Source: Verrucomicrobiota bacterium (GTDB lineage: Bacteria > Verrucomicrobiota > Verrucomicrobiia > Opitutales > Opitutaceae). From it: a stretch of DNA of 5,520 nucleotides. The stretch covers positions 1 through 5,520 of the forward strand of contig JAEYYL010000440.1 of assembly GCA_023430825.1 (NCBI GenBank), given 5' to 3'. The position numbers were made by a program, and so were the translations under genes. This document shows, piece by piece, positions 1 through 5,520 of the stretch (its first letter is position 1; each line of letters starts with the position of its first letter). Under the pieces are notes generated by a model. It was given only the letters and a program-made list of their open reading frames with translations. It did no database searches and was not told the origin of the DNA.

Positions 1-2
1 CC

Positions 3-743
3 CCCCCCCCACTGGGTCGCGTTTATCTTTTCAGCGACGAGTTCACGAACTTCCATGATGCGGAGATCGGCATCAAGGCGGTGCGGCTGCTGGAACGGCT
101 CGGTTACGAGGTCGTGATTCCGGCGCATGTCGACAGCGGGCGGGCGCAATTTTCGAAGGGATTTCTCCGCGACGCGCAACGGCTAGCGATTCGCAACGTG
201 GAATTACTGGCGCCAGTCGTCACCGACGAGGCGCCGCTGATCGGGTTGGAGCCGTCGGCGATCCTGGGCTTTCGCGACGAGTTTCCCGATCTCGTGCCGC
301 TGGAATTGCGCCCGGCGGCGCGGGCGCTGGCGGGCCGCGCGCTGTTGTTTGAGGAGTGGTTTGCGCGCGAGATCGAGCGCGGGCGAATCAAGCGCGAGGC
401 GTTCACGACCGACGCGCGCACGATCAAGCTGCACGGGCATTGTCATCAGAAAGCGCTGTCGTCGCTCGCGCCGGCGGTGAAGGCGCTCGGGCTGCCGGCG
501 AATTATCGCGTGGAGGTGATCGCGTCGGGTTGCTGTGGGATGGCGGGGGCGTTCGGTTACGAGGCGGAGCATTTCGCGCTGTCGCAGCAGATCGGGGAAC
601 TGGTGTTGTTTCCCGCGGTGCGCGCGGCGGCGCAGGACGTGGCGATCGCGGCGGCGGGCACGAGCTGCCGGCATCAGATCAAGGACGGCACCGGCCGGCG
701 GGCGCTGCATCCGGCGGAGATTTTATACGACGCGTTGACGTGA
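3..743 (+). CDS. FAD-linked oxidoreductase with Fe-S/CCG domain, C-terminal part (5'-truncated by window)
   Basis: The reading frame is open from base 3 to the TGA at 741-743 (246 residues) with no start needed inside the window, so this is the 3' end of a longer gene. The opening stretch VYLFSDEFTNFHDAEIG, followed by a helix with RLLERLGYEVVIP, matches the cysteine-rich (CCG) region at the C-terminus of large FAD-binding oxidases of the GlcD/YdiJ type. These oxidise 2-hydroxy acids and pass electrons through Fe-S centres. Visible cysteines are in HGHCHQK (Cys codon 441), SGCCGMAG (531 and 534) and GTSCRHQI (666). The last motif has His-Gln where the canonical CCG motif ends CXXC, a variant I recall as usual in this FAD-linked subfamily. 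The FAD domain and any ferredoxin-type cluster motifs would lie upstream, off the window. The substrate cannot be told. A GTG at 81 is in frame but lies inside the conserved domain, so it is not the start. The stop is 20 bp from the convergent cytochrome gene. Confidence 0.85.
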   Translation, partial: PPPLGRVYLFSDEFTNFHDAEIGIKAVRLLERLGYEVVIPAHVDSGRAQFSKGFLRDAQRLAIRNVELLAPVVTDEAPLIGLEPSAILGFRDEFPDLVPLELRPAARALAGRALLFEEWFAREIERGRIKREAFTTDARTIKLHGHCHQKALSSLAPAVKALGLPANYRVEVIASGCCGMAGAFGYEAEHFALSQQIGELVLFPAVRAAAQDVAIAAAGTSCRHQIKDGTGRRALHPAEILYDALT

Positions 744-763
744 CGCGGGGGCCGGCGCGAACC

Positions 764-3034
764 TCAGGCGGGCGGCGGCGGGGTTTCGGGTGGCGCGGGC
801 GATGCGGGCGGTGCGGAGCGGGCGGCGGCTTCGGCTTCGAGGGCCTTGAGGCGCTCGAGCTCGAGCGGGTGTTCCTCGAGCATTTCCTCCTCGGACATCC
901 GGCCGGTGAGCCAGGCGAGGTTCATCGGGTAGATGTCGGGGTTGAAGATGACGAAGTAGAAATGCCAGACGACGATCGCGAGCGTGGCGAGGATCGCCTC
1001 GTAGAAGTGGATGGTGCGCGAGATGTCGAAACCGAGCTTCGTGATGAGGCCCATCGACGTGTTGTCGAACCAGAGGATGACGCCGGTGATGCCCATGAGC
1101 AGCGTGCCCCAGACGAGCGCCCAGTATTCCACCTTTTCGATGTAGCTGAAGCGCGGGAAGAGCGGTTTGGTCGGGGCGAGGCCGAGGTTGTAGCGCAGCA
1201 CCTTCCACGGATCGGTGACGTCGCGCCAGCGCGGTCGCAGGTCGTTGAAGAGCGCGCGGCCGGGCCGCGTGAAGGCGAGATAGGCGACGTGCCACGCGCC
1301 GGCCGCGAGGAGGGCGACGCCGGCGACGCGGTGGATGAGGCTGCGCCATTCGAACGCTTCGGTGCTCATCCGGCGGATCGCGACGACCCACCACGCCTCG
1401 GGATAACGGAGCATGAAGCCGGTGATCACGAGCAGCACGAAACTGATGACGAGGGCGCCGTGCTGCAGCCGTTCGTGCACGGTCATCCGCAAATAGAGCC
1501 GGTGGGCGACGTGGGCGGGTTCGATCAGGCCCTTCTGAATGGCGAGTTTGCGGCGGACCTTTTTCAGGAGGTCGAGCGCGTTGTGCACCGCCATGCCACC
1601 GACGACGAGGACGATCATCCAGACGTAGAGGCTGGTGATCAGATAGAGAACGGGATGGTTGCCGGCGGTGCCGGTGGCGGCTTCGGGGCTGACGTGCACC
1701 GAGCCGACGGTGAAGCGCGTATTCGCGCCGGGGTGACATTCGCCGCAGGTGTTGACGAGATTCGACTTGTGCACGGTCGACGTGGGATCGAGGTGCGACT
1801 TGATCGCGTGCGAACTGTGGCAGCTGGCGCAGTTCACCACTTCGACGGCGCCGCCGCGGGCGGCGAGGCCGTGATAGCTGTCGGCGAACGTCTGGAACGC
1901 CTGCGAGGCGAGGCCGTATTTCTGGGTGAGCCGCAGCGATGCGTGGCAGGTGGCGCAGACCTGCTGGGCGACATTGGTGGCGTGGACGGGGGAGGTGGGG
2001 TCGGTGTGGCCGCGGATGTCGTGTTCGCCGTGGCAATCGGTGCACGAAGCGGAATCCGCGTTGCCCTTGTGGAGCGCGGCGGCGTGGACGCTGTCGGCGA
2101 ACTCGCCGGCTTCCTGCTCGTGGCATTTCGCGCAGGTCTCGGGCTGGCGCTGCTTGTTCATGCGCGCGCCGGGCGCGAAGGCGCGGTTCATCTCGTGGGC
2201 GCCGTGGCAGTCGACGCAGGTGGCGGCCTCGGCCTTGCCGGCCTGGAGCGCGGCGCCGTGGACGCTCTGGTCGAACGAAGCGACGAACTTCGCGCCGCGC
2301 AGCGCCTGGCGGGCGACGGCGGGCGTCTGGACGTGGCACGATTCGCAGAGCTGGATCTGGGCGAGTTTTTGCGGGACGGACGGCAGGCTCGCGCCCTGGA
2401 CGATGGCCGGATCGTTGTGGCACGTGAGGCAGTTGGGCGCGGCGGGATCGCCGCGGGCCAGGCTGCGGCCGTGCGCGGAAGCGAGGAAATGATCGTGGGC
2501 GGTCTGATGGCACTGGCCGCAACTCTCGGTCAGACGGGCCGGGGCGAAGGGGAAATCGGGTGACTTGATTTTCGCGATCTCATGGCCGCCGTGGCAGGCG
2601 GCGCAGGCGGTGTCGCGGCCCTCGGGGGGCGGATTGAGCTGAAGTTGACGGTGAAATTTGTGCTTCCTGCCCGTGTCGTCGTGGCAGGAAAAGCAGTCGA
2701 CGGGGACGGGTTTCTCACGGTGCGGCAGGGCCTGGCCGTCGAGCCCCTCGTGGCAGTCCATGCAGTCGTATCCAGAATGGGCGGACGCAGCCAGCTTCCG
2801 TTCGTCGACGAACAGGAGGGTCTTGGCGTGCGCGGCGGTTTTCGGGGCGAGATGCGGATCGGCGTGGCATTCGAGGCAACTCGCGCTGGTTTGGGGCTCC
2901 GTCTCTGCGGCGGGGAGGGCGGATAACCCGAGGAGCAGGAGCGGAGCGCACAGCCGGAGGATAAACGCCTTTACGCGGCGGGGCCGGCCGCCGGAGGCGG
3001 AAGGCGGGCGCGGGGAGCGGTGCAGCCGGAGCAT
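764..3034 (-). CDS. 13-haem cytochrome c / cytochrome b fusion (CbcL-like inner-membrane electron-transfer protein)
   Basis: A 756-residue protein. A signal peptide has its hydrophobic core at about residues 30-41, with likely cleavage near LPA-AE (about 42-43). Next come 13 CXXCH haem-c sites, starting at Cys 53, 91, 114, 144, 172, 202, 230, 273, 301, 331, 360, 402 and 430. Residues 461-697 hold five membrane helices (about 463-484, 522-542, 567-588, 637-656, 674-697). The last four resemble the FdnI/HydC (Ni_hydr_CYTB) b-haem core, with candidate haem-b ligands His525, His568, His582, His676 and His691. Lys/Arg-rich loops at 489-520 and 598-634 fit the cytoplasmic side, placing the haem-c domain in the periplasm. 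The tail is an acidic helix (714-740) followed by a Pro/Ala-rich end. The architecture matches quinol oxidases such as Geobacter CbcL, which sends electrons from menaquinol to periplasmic multihaem carriers, but has more haems. By inference it moves electrons between quinones and periplasmic partners; the partner is unknown. The ATG at 3032-3034 is the only ATG before the signal core, but no clear ribosome-binding site precedes it. Confidence 0.9.
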   Translation of the reverse strand: MLRLHRSPRPPSASGGRPRRVKAFILRLCAPLLLLGLSALPAAETEPQTSASCLECHADPHLAPKTAAHAKTLLFVDERKLAASAHSGYDCMDCHEGLDGQALPHREKPVPVDCFSCHDDTGRKHKFHRQLQLNPPPEGRDTACAACHGGHEIAKIKSPDFPFAPARLTESCGQCHQTAHDHFLASAHGRSLARGDPAAPNCLTCHNDPAIVQGASLPSVPQKLAQIQLCESCHVQTPAVARQALRGAKFVASFDQSVHGAALQAGKAEAATCVDCHGAHEMNRAFAPGARMNKQRQPETCAKCHEQEAGEFADSVHAAALHKGNADSASCTDCHGEHDIRGHTDPTSPVHATNVAQQVCATCHASLRLTQKYGLASQAFQTFADSYHGLAARGGAVEVVNCASCHSSHAIKSHLDPTSTVHKSNLVNTCGECHPGANTRFTVGSVHVSPEAATGTAGNHPVLYLITSLYVWMIVLVVGGMAVHNALDLLKKVRRKLAIQKGLIEPAHVAHRLYLRMTVHERLQHGALVISFVLLVITGFMLRYPEAWWVVAIRRMSTEAFEWRSLIHRVAGVALLAAGAWHVAYLAFTRPGRALFNDLRPRWRDVTDPWKVLRYNLGLAPTKPLFPRFSYIEKVEYWALVWGTLLMGITGVILWFDNTSMGLITKLGFDISRTIHFYEAILATLAIVVWHFYFVIFNPDIYPMNLAWLTGRMSEEEMLEEHPLELERLKALEAEAAARSAPPASPAPPETPPPPA

Positions 3035-3249
3035 GATGCGACGGGATTTTTCGCGGTCGCGGCGGCCGTTCGGACCGACCGTGACAGCGTCTCGTTCGGG
3101 TCATGGTAGCGGGCGAGGCGCCCGCGCGCCGTGCATATTTTGTCCGATGCTCGTCACCCTGTGCAGATCTTGCGGTGCGGCGGCGGTGCGTCGCTCGCGG
3201 GCGATGCCGCCCTTGCGTTGGGTCGGGCGGGGGCGCAGGCTGGGGCATC
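3035..3249. promoter_or_regulatory. Divergent intergenic region between cytochrome and MarC genes
   Basis: 215 bp separate the start of the cytochrome gene (leftward) from the chosen MarC start (rightward), so promoters for both genes are expected here. I found no convincing -35/-10 pair on either strand. The only AT-rich patch is CATATTTT around 3134-3141. A 7-bp perfect stem (GCGGGCG, loop AGG, CGCCCGC) lies at 3109-3125 and could be a leader structure, but at this GC content it may be chance. The region also reads open in the MarC frame back to 3103. That stretch is Arg/Cys/Gly-rich and unlike MarC proteins, so I treat it as non-coding. Confidence 0.4.
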
Positions 3250-3831
3250 ATGTCGGAGGTCGTGGCGCAATTTCTTCAAGCGTTCATCCCGCTCTTCGTG
3301 GCGATCGATCCGATCGGGTTGGCGGCGATTTTCCTGGCGATGAGTGCCGGTGTGCCGCCGGCGACGCGAAAAAGGATCGCGAATCAGGCGGCGTGGACGG
3401 GCGGCGGTGTGGCGCTGATGTTTCTTTTGCTCGGCCAAACGATCTTCGCGGCGCTGGGCATCACGACGAGCGACTTCCAGATCGCGGGCGGGCTGATCCT
3501 TTTCATCCTCGCGGCGCGCGATGTGGTGCATTCGGCGGCGGAAGAGCCGGCGAAGCTGGCGGACGATTTCGGGGTGGTGCCGCTGGGGATGCCGTTGATC
3601 GCGGGGCCGGCGTCGATCACGACGCTGATCCTATTGTCGCAGACGCTCGGCCTGCGGATCACGCTGGTGGCGCTGGCGGCGAACCTGGTGCTCGTGGTGC
3701 TGGCGTTCGCCTTCAGCGAAAAAATCGGCCGTTGGATCGGTGCGACGGGGATGCGCGCGATCTCGAAGATCATCTCGCTGCTGCTGGCGGCGATCGCGGT
3801 GAACATGGTGCGGCAGGGGCTCGCGCACTGA
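3250..3831 (+). CDS. MarC family integral membrane protein
   Basis: A 193-residue, strongly hydrophobic protein with six predicted membrane helices (about 6-31, 46-66, 71-88, 108-131, 136-155, 166-189), as in the MarC/UPF0056 family. Family hallmarks are visible: the DPIG motif at residues 20-23 after the first hydrophobic stretch, the GGLILF segment at 80-85, and the loop-plus-helix PLGMPLIAGPASITTL at 111-126. Length is at the short end of, but within, the usual family range of about 190-220. The biochemical function of the family is not settled: the name comes from the mar locus of E. coli, yet a role in antibiotic resistance is not established. I chose the ATG at 3250 because homology-like sequence begins there (MSEVVAQFLQAFIPLF). 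An upstream in-frame ATG at 3103 would add 49 Arg/Cys-rich residues. The upstream bases CTGGGG are a weak ribosome-binding site at best. It appears to be a single-gene unit, divergent from the cytochrome and convergent with the M20 gene. Confidence 0.88.
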   Translation: MSEVVAQFLQAFIPLFVAIDPIGLAAIFLAMSAGVPPATRKRIANQAAWTGGGVALMFLLLGQTIFAALGITTSDFQIAGGLILFILAARDVVHSAAEEPAKLADDFGVVPLGMPLIAGPASITTLILLSQTLGLRITLVALAANLVLVVLAFAFSEKIGRWIGATGMRAISKIISLLLAAIAVNMVRQGLAH

Positions 3832-3838
3832 GCGCCAC

Positions 3839-3885
3839 GTTGCGCGCGAGCGCACAACCTACACCTGGGAGGCGCGGAGCCTGCC
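3839..3885. terminator. Two short imperfect hairpins between convergent genes; possible bidirectional terminator or degenerate REP
   Basis: The 63-bp spacer between the MarC stop and the M20 stop holds two imperfect palindromes. The first is TGCGC-GCGA-GCGCA at 3841-3854, a 5-bp stem with a GNRA-type tetraloop that can be lengthened through bulges by GT/AC flanks. The second is GGAGGC-GCGGA-GCCTGCC at 3868-3885, a 6-bp stem with one bulged G. Neither is followed by a T-run on either strand, so a classical Rho-independent terminator is not shown. On the minus strand the first palindrome sits directly after a GTAG (3859-3862), the arrangement seen in REP sequences. Confidence 0.3.
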
Positions 3886-3894
3886 ACCACGGGA

Positions 3895-5136
3895 TTATCC
3901 TTCGAACGTCGTGAGCAGGTCGGCGTAAATTTTCGCGGTGTTCACGAGGTCGCGGAGGTTCGCGCGCTCGTCGACGGCGTGGTAATCCTCACCGCCGGGG
4001 CCGTAGCCGAGCGTCGGAATCTTCAGGTGGTGCGCGAAAAAGTGCATGTCGTTGAAGCCGGTCGAAACGTTGAAGACGGTGGGAGTGCGACGCGTGCGCG
4101 TGACGCAACCGGCCATCGCGGCGAAAAACGGGTGGGAGGGCGGCGCGAAGCAGGCGAAGTTTTCCGAGACCTTCGTGACGGTGATGCGGCACTGCGGGAT
4201 TTTGCGCGCGGCGGCGGCGAGAAAGGCGCGCAGTTCGCGCTCCGCCGACGCGTGGCGTTCGCTCGCGAGCACGCGGCGGTCGATCGAGAAGCGCGCTTCG
4301 GCGGGCACCGTGTTGATCTTGCCGCCGGGCCCGGCGGAGAACACGCCGCCGACGTTGATCGTGGGGCGCATCACGCGATCGTCGGGCGTGGTCCACGCGC
4401 GGCGCGCGAGGATCTGCTTGTAGTCCTCGAGCGCGAGCACGAGGGCGGACATCTTCTCGAGGGCGTTGACGCCGAGTTCGGGTTGCGAGCCGTGTGCGGC
4501 GCGGCCGTGGACGGTGACCTCGAGCCAGACGACGCCGTTGTGGCCGCAGCAGATGTGGTCGCGTTCGCCGCCCTCCATCACGATGGCGTAATCCGGATCG
4601 ATCGGTGCGTGCCGCACGAGCCAGCCGGAGCCGAGCTCGGAATCGGTTTCCTCGTCGGCGGTGAACGAGACCTCGACGTTCATGCGCGGCGTCGTGCGCG
4701 TCGCCTGCAGCGCGCGCAACGCGAGGAGCAGGCTGGCCATCGAGCCCTTCATGTCGGACGTGCCGCGGCCGAAGATCCACCCGCGCTCGACCGCGCCGCT
4801 GAAGGGGTCGCCGTGTCTCCATTTTCCGGAGACAGGCACGACGTCGTAGTGCGCGTTGAAATGAACGGTCTTTTTCGCGCCGCGGGCGCGGAGTTTGCCG
4901 AGAACATTGAAGCGCGGAAACGCATGCTGCTCGGGCGGAAGCGTGCGGCGGAGCAGGGCGCGTGGGACGGTGTGGCGTTTTGCGGTCAGGCCGGCGGCGG
5001 CGAGTTCGGCGGTGAGGCAGGCGGTGATCGCGTCGTAGTGTTCGCCGGGCGGATTGACGGTGGCGAAGCGCACGAGTTTCTGCAGCGTGGCGACGAGATC
5101 CGCGGCGTGTTGGTCGATGTAGGCGAAAGGAGTCAT
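3895..5136 (-). CDS. M20 family metallopeptidase (ArgE/DapE/ACY1/CPG2-type deacylase)
   Basis: A 413-residue zinc-type amidohydrolase of normal family length. The catalytic domain shows the M20 metal and catalytic signatures in order: FNAHYDVVP (His96, Asp98), GRGTSDMKGSMASLL (Asp128, bridging ligand), FTADEETDSELGSGWL (catalytic Glu162, metal ligand Glu163), MEGGERD (Glu188, in the position of the second-metal ligand), and GGEDYHAVDE near the C-terminus (His386). The dimerisation/lid domain spans about 198-312, including HGRAAHGSQPELGVNALEKM and the GGKINTVPAEARFSIDRR segment. No signal peptide is seen, so it is probably cytoplasmic. The family removes N-acyl groups or cleaves small peptides; I cannot tell whether the substrate is an acetyl-amino acid, succinyl-diaminopimelate or a dipeptide, so no symbol is given. 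I chose the ATG at 5134-5136 because M20-like sequence begins there; a frame extension to 5274 would run through a repeat. No strong ribosome-binding site is visible. The preceding co-directional gene is a penicillin-acylase-like enzyme. Confidence 0.92.
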   Translation of the reverse strand: MTPFAYIDQHAADLVATLQKLVRFATVNPPGEHYDAITACLTAELAAAGLTAKRHTVPRALLRRTLPPEQHAFPRFNVLGKLRARGAKKTVHFNAHYDVVPVSGKWRHGDPFSGAVERGWIFGRGTSDMKGSMASLLLALRALQATRTTPRMNVEVSFTADEETDSELGSGWLVRHAPIDPDYAIVMEGGERDHICCGHNGVVWLEVTVHGRAAHGSQPELGVNALEKMSALVLALEDYKQILARRAWTTPDDRVMRPTINVGGVFSAGPGGKINTVPAEARFSIDRRVLASERHASAERELRAFLAAAARKIPQCRITVTKVSENFACFAPPSHPFFAAMAGCVTRTRRTPTVFNVSTGFNDMHFFAHHLKIPTLGYGPGGEDYHAVDERANLRDLVNTAKIYADLLTTFEG

Positions 5137-5222
5137 GCCGCGGCGGGAGCATAGGTGGCGGTGGCGGCGCACGAAGCTTAAACTCGCGGAGGGGCGGAAG
5201 AAATGCGGCGTGCGTAGCGCGA

Positions 5223-5240
5223 GGTTGTAGCCGGTTGTAG
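5223..5240. repeat. 8-bp tandem direct repeat GGTTGTAG with 2-bp spacer
   Basis: GGTTGTAG occurs at 5223-5230 and again at 5233-5240, separated by CC. The second copy overlaps the GTAG head of the REP doublet's left arm. A further GTAG lies at 5214-5217. It could be a slipped duplication or a relic of the repeat's insertion end. Confidence 0.6.
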
Positions 5241-5303
5241 GAGCCTGCTTGCAGGCGATGTTGACCGTTCGCACACCGCAATCGCCTGCAAGCAGGCTCC
5301 TAC
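5237..5303. repeat. REP doublet (REPIN-like): perfect 23-bp inverted repeat with GTAG heads
   Basis: The left arm is 5237-5259 and the right arm 5281-5303. They are perfect reverse complements over 23 bp, separated by a 21-bp spacer. Each arm starts, reading inward, with GTAG followed by GAGCCTGC. Each also contains its own complete small palindrome: GCCTGC-TT-GCAGGC at 5243-5256 and GCCTGC-AA-GCAGGC at 5284-5297. GTAG followed by a palindrome is the hallmark of REP sequences mobilised by REP-associated tyrosine transposases (RAYT/TnpA-REP). Two inverted REPs forming a long hairpin make a REPIN. The element lies between the end of the acylase gene and the start of the M20 gene. It could form a hairpin in the transcript from the acylase gene and influence read-through or mRNA stability. 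No transposase is in the window. Copy number in the genome is not visible from here. Confidence 0.8.
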
Positions 5304-5383
5304 CTCCAATCCAGCAACGGCTGTGGCGTGCGTGAAAACGCTTGCGACGGAGGGAGCTTCGGCCGCGTGAGATTAAACCGGCG

Positions 5384-5520
5384 CTACGGTGTGAGCGTGA
5401 GCGTGTGGCGCGTTTCGCCGGGGAGGAGCGGCGCGGGTTCGCCGCGCACCCAGGCGGCGTGATCGGTTTGATAGAAGGGCGACAGCGGATGGCCGCTTGG
5501 TCCGCCGGGCATTTGAAACA
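5384..5520 (-). CDS. Penicillin acylase family protein, C-terminal end (truncated by window edge)
   Basis: On the minus strand a frame open from the right edge ends at a TAG (5384-5386) and gives 44 complete codons. The sequence FQMPGGPSGHPLSPFYQTDH followed by AAWVRGEPAPLL matches the C-terminal end of penicillin amidase/acylase (Ntn-hydrolase) proteins. In these, a GQSGHPxSPxYxD motif is followed about ten residues later by a W-x-x-G-x-x-x-PL segment. These are periplasmic enzymes that self-cleave into two chains and hydrolyse amides such as penicillins, acyl-homoserine lactones or other N-acyl compounds. The catalytic Ser/Thr/Cys and the rest of the protein are outside the window, so substrate class cannot be judged. 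The last residues (ETRHTLTLTP) look like a natural end, not a truncation. The gene is transcribed toward the REPIN and the M20 gene. Confidence 0.8.
   Translation of the reverse strand, partial: FQMPGGPSGHPLSPFYQTDHAAWVRGEPAPLLPGETRHTLTLTP

Larger units (their letters stand above)
5137..5383. other. Intergenic region between acylase and M20 genes
   Basis: 247 bp between two leftward genes. It contains the REP doublet at 5237-5303 and short GTAG direct repeats beside it. The M20 promoter should lie here if that gene is separately transcribed, but I found no convincing -35/-10 pair on the minus strand. The stretch 5304-5383 shows no recognisable feature. Confidence 0.5.

Noticed and set aside
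723..2522. A 599-codon minus-strand frame overlapping the cytochrome
   Set aside because: Arg/Pro-rich shadow of the cytochrome in another frame; no family features.
356..2563. A 735-codon open frame on the plus strand, antisense to the cytochrome and overlapping the FAD oxidoreductase
   Set aside because: Its product is Gly/Ala/Arg/Val-rich low-complexity sequence with no recognisable domain. The opposite strand encodes 13 haem motifs and a membrane domain. Long antisense frames are expected in DNA with strong third-position GC.
2945..2977. Tat-type signal (RR) at the cytochrome N-terminus
   Set aside because: RRVKAF lacks the Tat consensus, and c-type cytochromes are exported unfolded by Sec before haem attachment; the RR is best read as the positive n-region.
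3054..3081. CGGTCG...CGACCG inverted repeat upstream of the cytochrome as an operator
   Set aside because: Only 6 bp arms with a 16-bp GC-rich spacer; expected by chance at this base composition.
3103..3249. A 49-residue N-terminal extension of MarC
   Set aside because: Arg/Cys/Gly-rich, not hydrophobic, and not part of MarC proteins; the ATG at 3250 directly precedes the first conserved segment.
5137..5274. A 46-residue N-terminal extension of the M20 protein starting at an ATG at 5274
   Set aside because: The extension would be encoded by part of the REPIN and intergenic sequence and does not resemble M20 N-termini; the ATG at 5136 fits the family start.
3989..5281. Long alternative frames on both strands across the M20 gene
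   Set aside because: Products are Arg- or Ala/Gly-rich without motifs, whereas the M20 frame contains all expected metal-binding motifs in order.
5237..5303. CRISPR repeat or classical Rho-independent terminator
   Set aside because: There is only one inverted pair with no repeat-spacer array, and no T-run follows the hairpin; GTAG heads and nested palindromes fit a REPIN better.

Overview
The window is very GC-rich, gene-dense chromosomal DNA from a Gram-negative-type bacterium. It encodes an exported multiheme c-type cytochrome fused to an inner-membrane b-type cytochrome. Start codons mostly lack a clear Shine-Dalgarno sequence. Together with the gene content and the GTAG-headed palindromic repeat, this would fit Verrucomicrobiota (Opitutaceae-like). 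That placement is an inference and is not proven by the sequence.

Layout: (1) 3-743 (+) is the C-terminal 246 residues of a large FAD/Fe-S oxidoreductase whose start lies outside the window. (2) Convergent to it, with only 20 bp between the stops, is 764-3034 (-), a 756-residue fusion of 13 CXXCH haem-c sites and a five-helix cytochrome b domain resembling FdnI/HydC. It is probably a quinol-linked electron-transfer protein that faces the periplasm. (3) A 215-bp divergent intergenic region (3035-3249) separates it from a MarC-family membrane protein (3250-3831, +). (4) A 63-bp convergent spacer with two short imperfect hairpins follows. (5) 3895-5136 (-) is an M20-family metallopeptidase/amidohydrolase. 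(6) A 247-bp intergenic region holds a perfect 23-bp inverted repeat with the form of a REP doublet (REPIN). (7) 5384-5520 (-) is the last 44 codons of a penicillin-acylase-family protein, cut by the window edge.

The genes do not form one operon: directions alternate (+, -, +, -, -). The FAD/Fe-S protein and the multiheme cytochrome are both redox proteins, but they are convergent and therefore separately transcribed. The penicillin-acylase-like protein and the M20 enzyme point the same way and both families hydrolyse amide bonds, but the REPIN-containing gap argues against tight coupling. The items most worth a second look are the 13-haem cytochrome c-b fusion with its repeated two-haem modules, and the REPIN.
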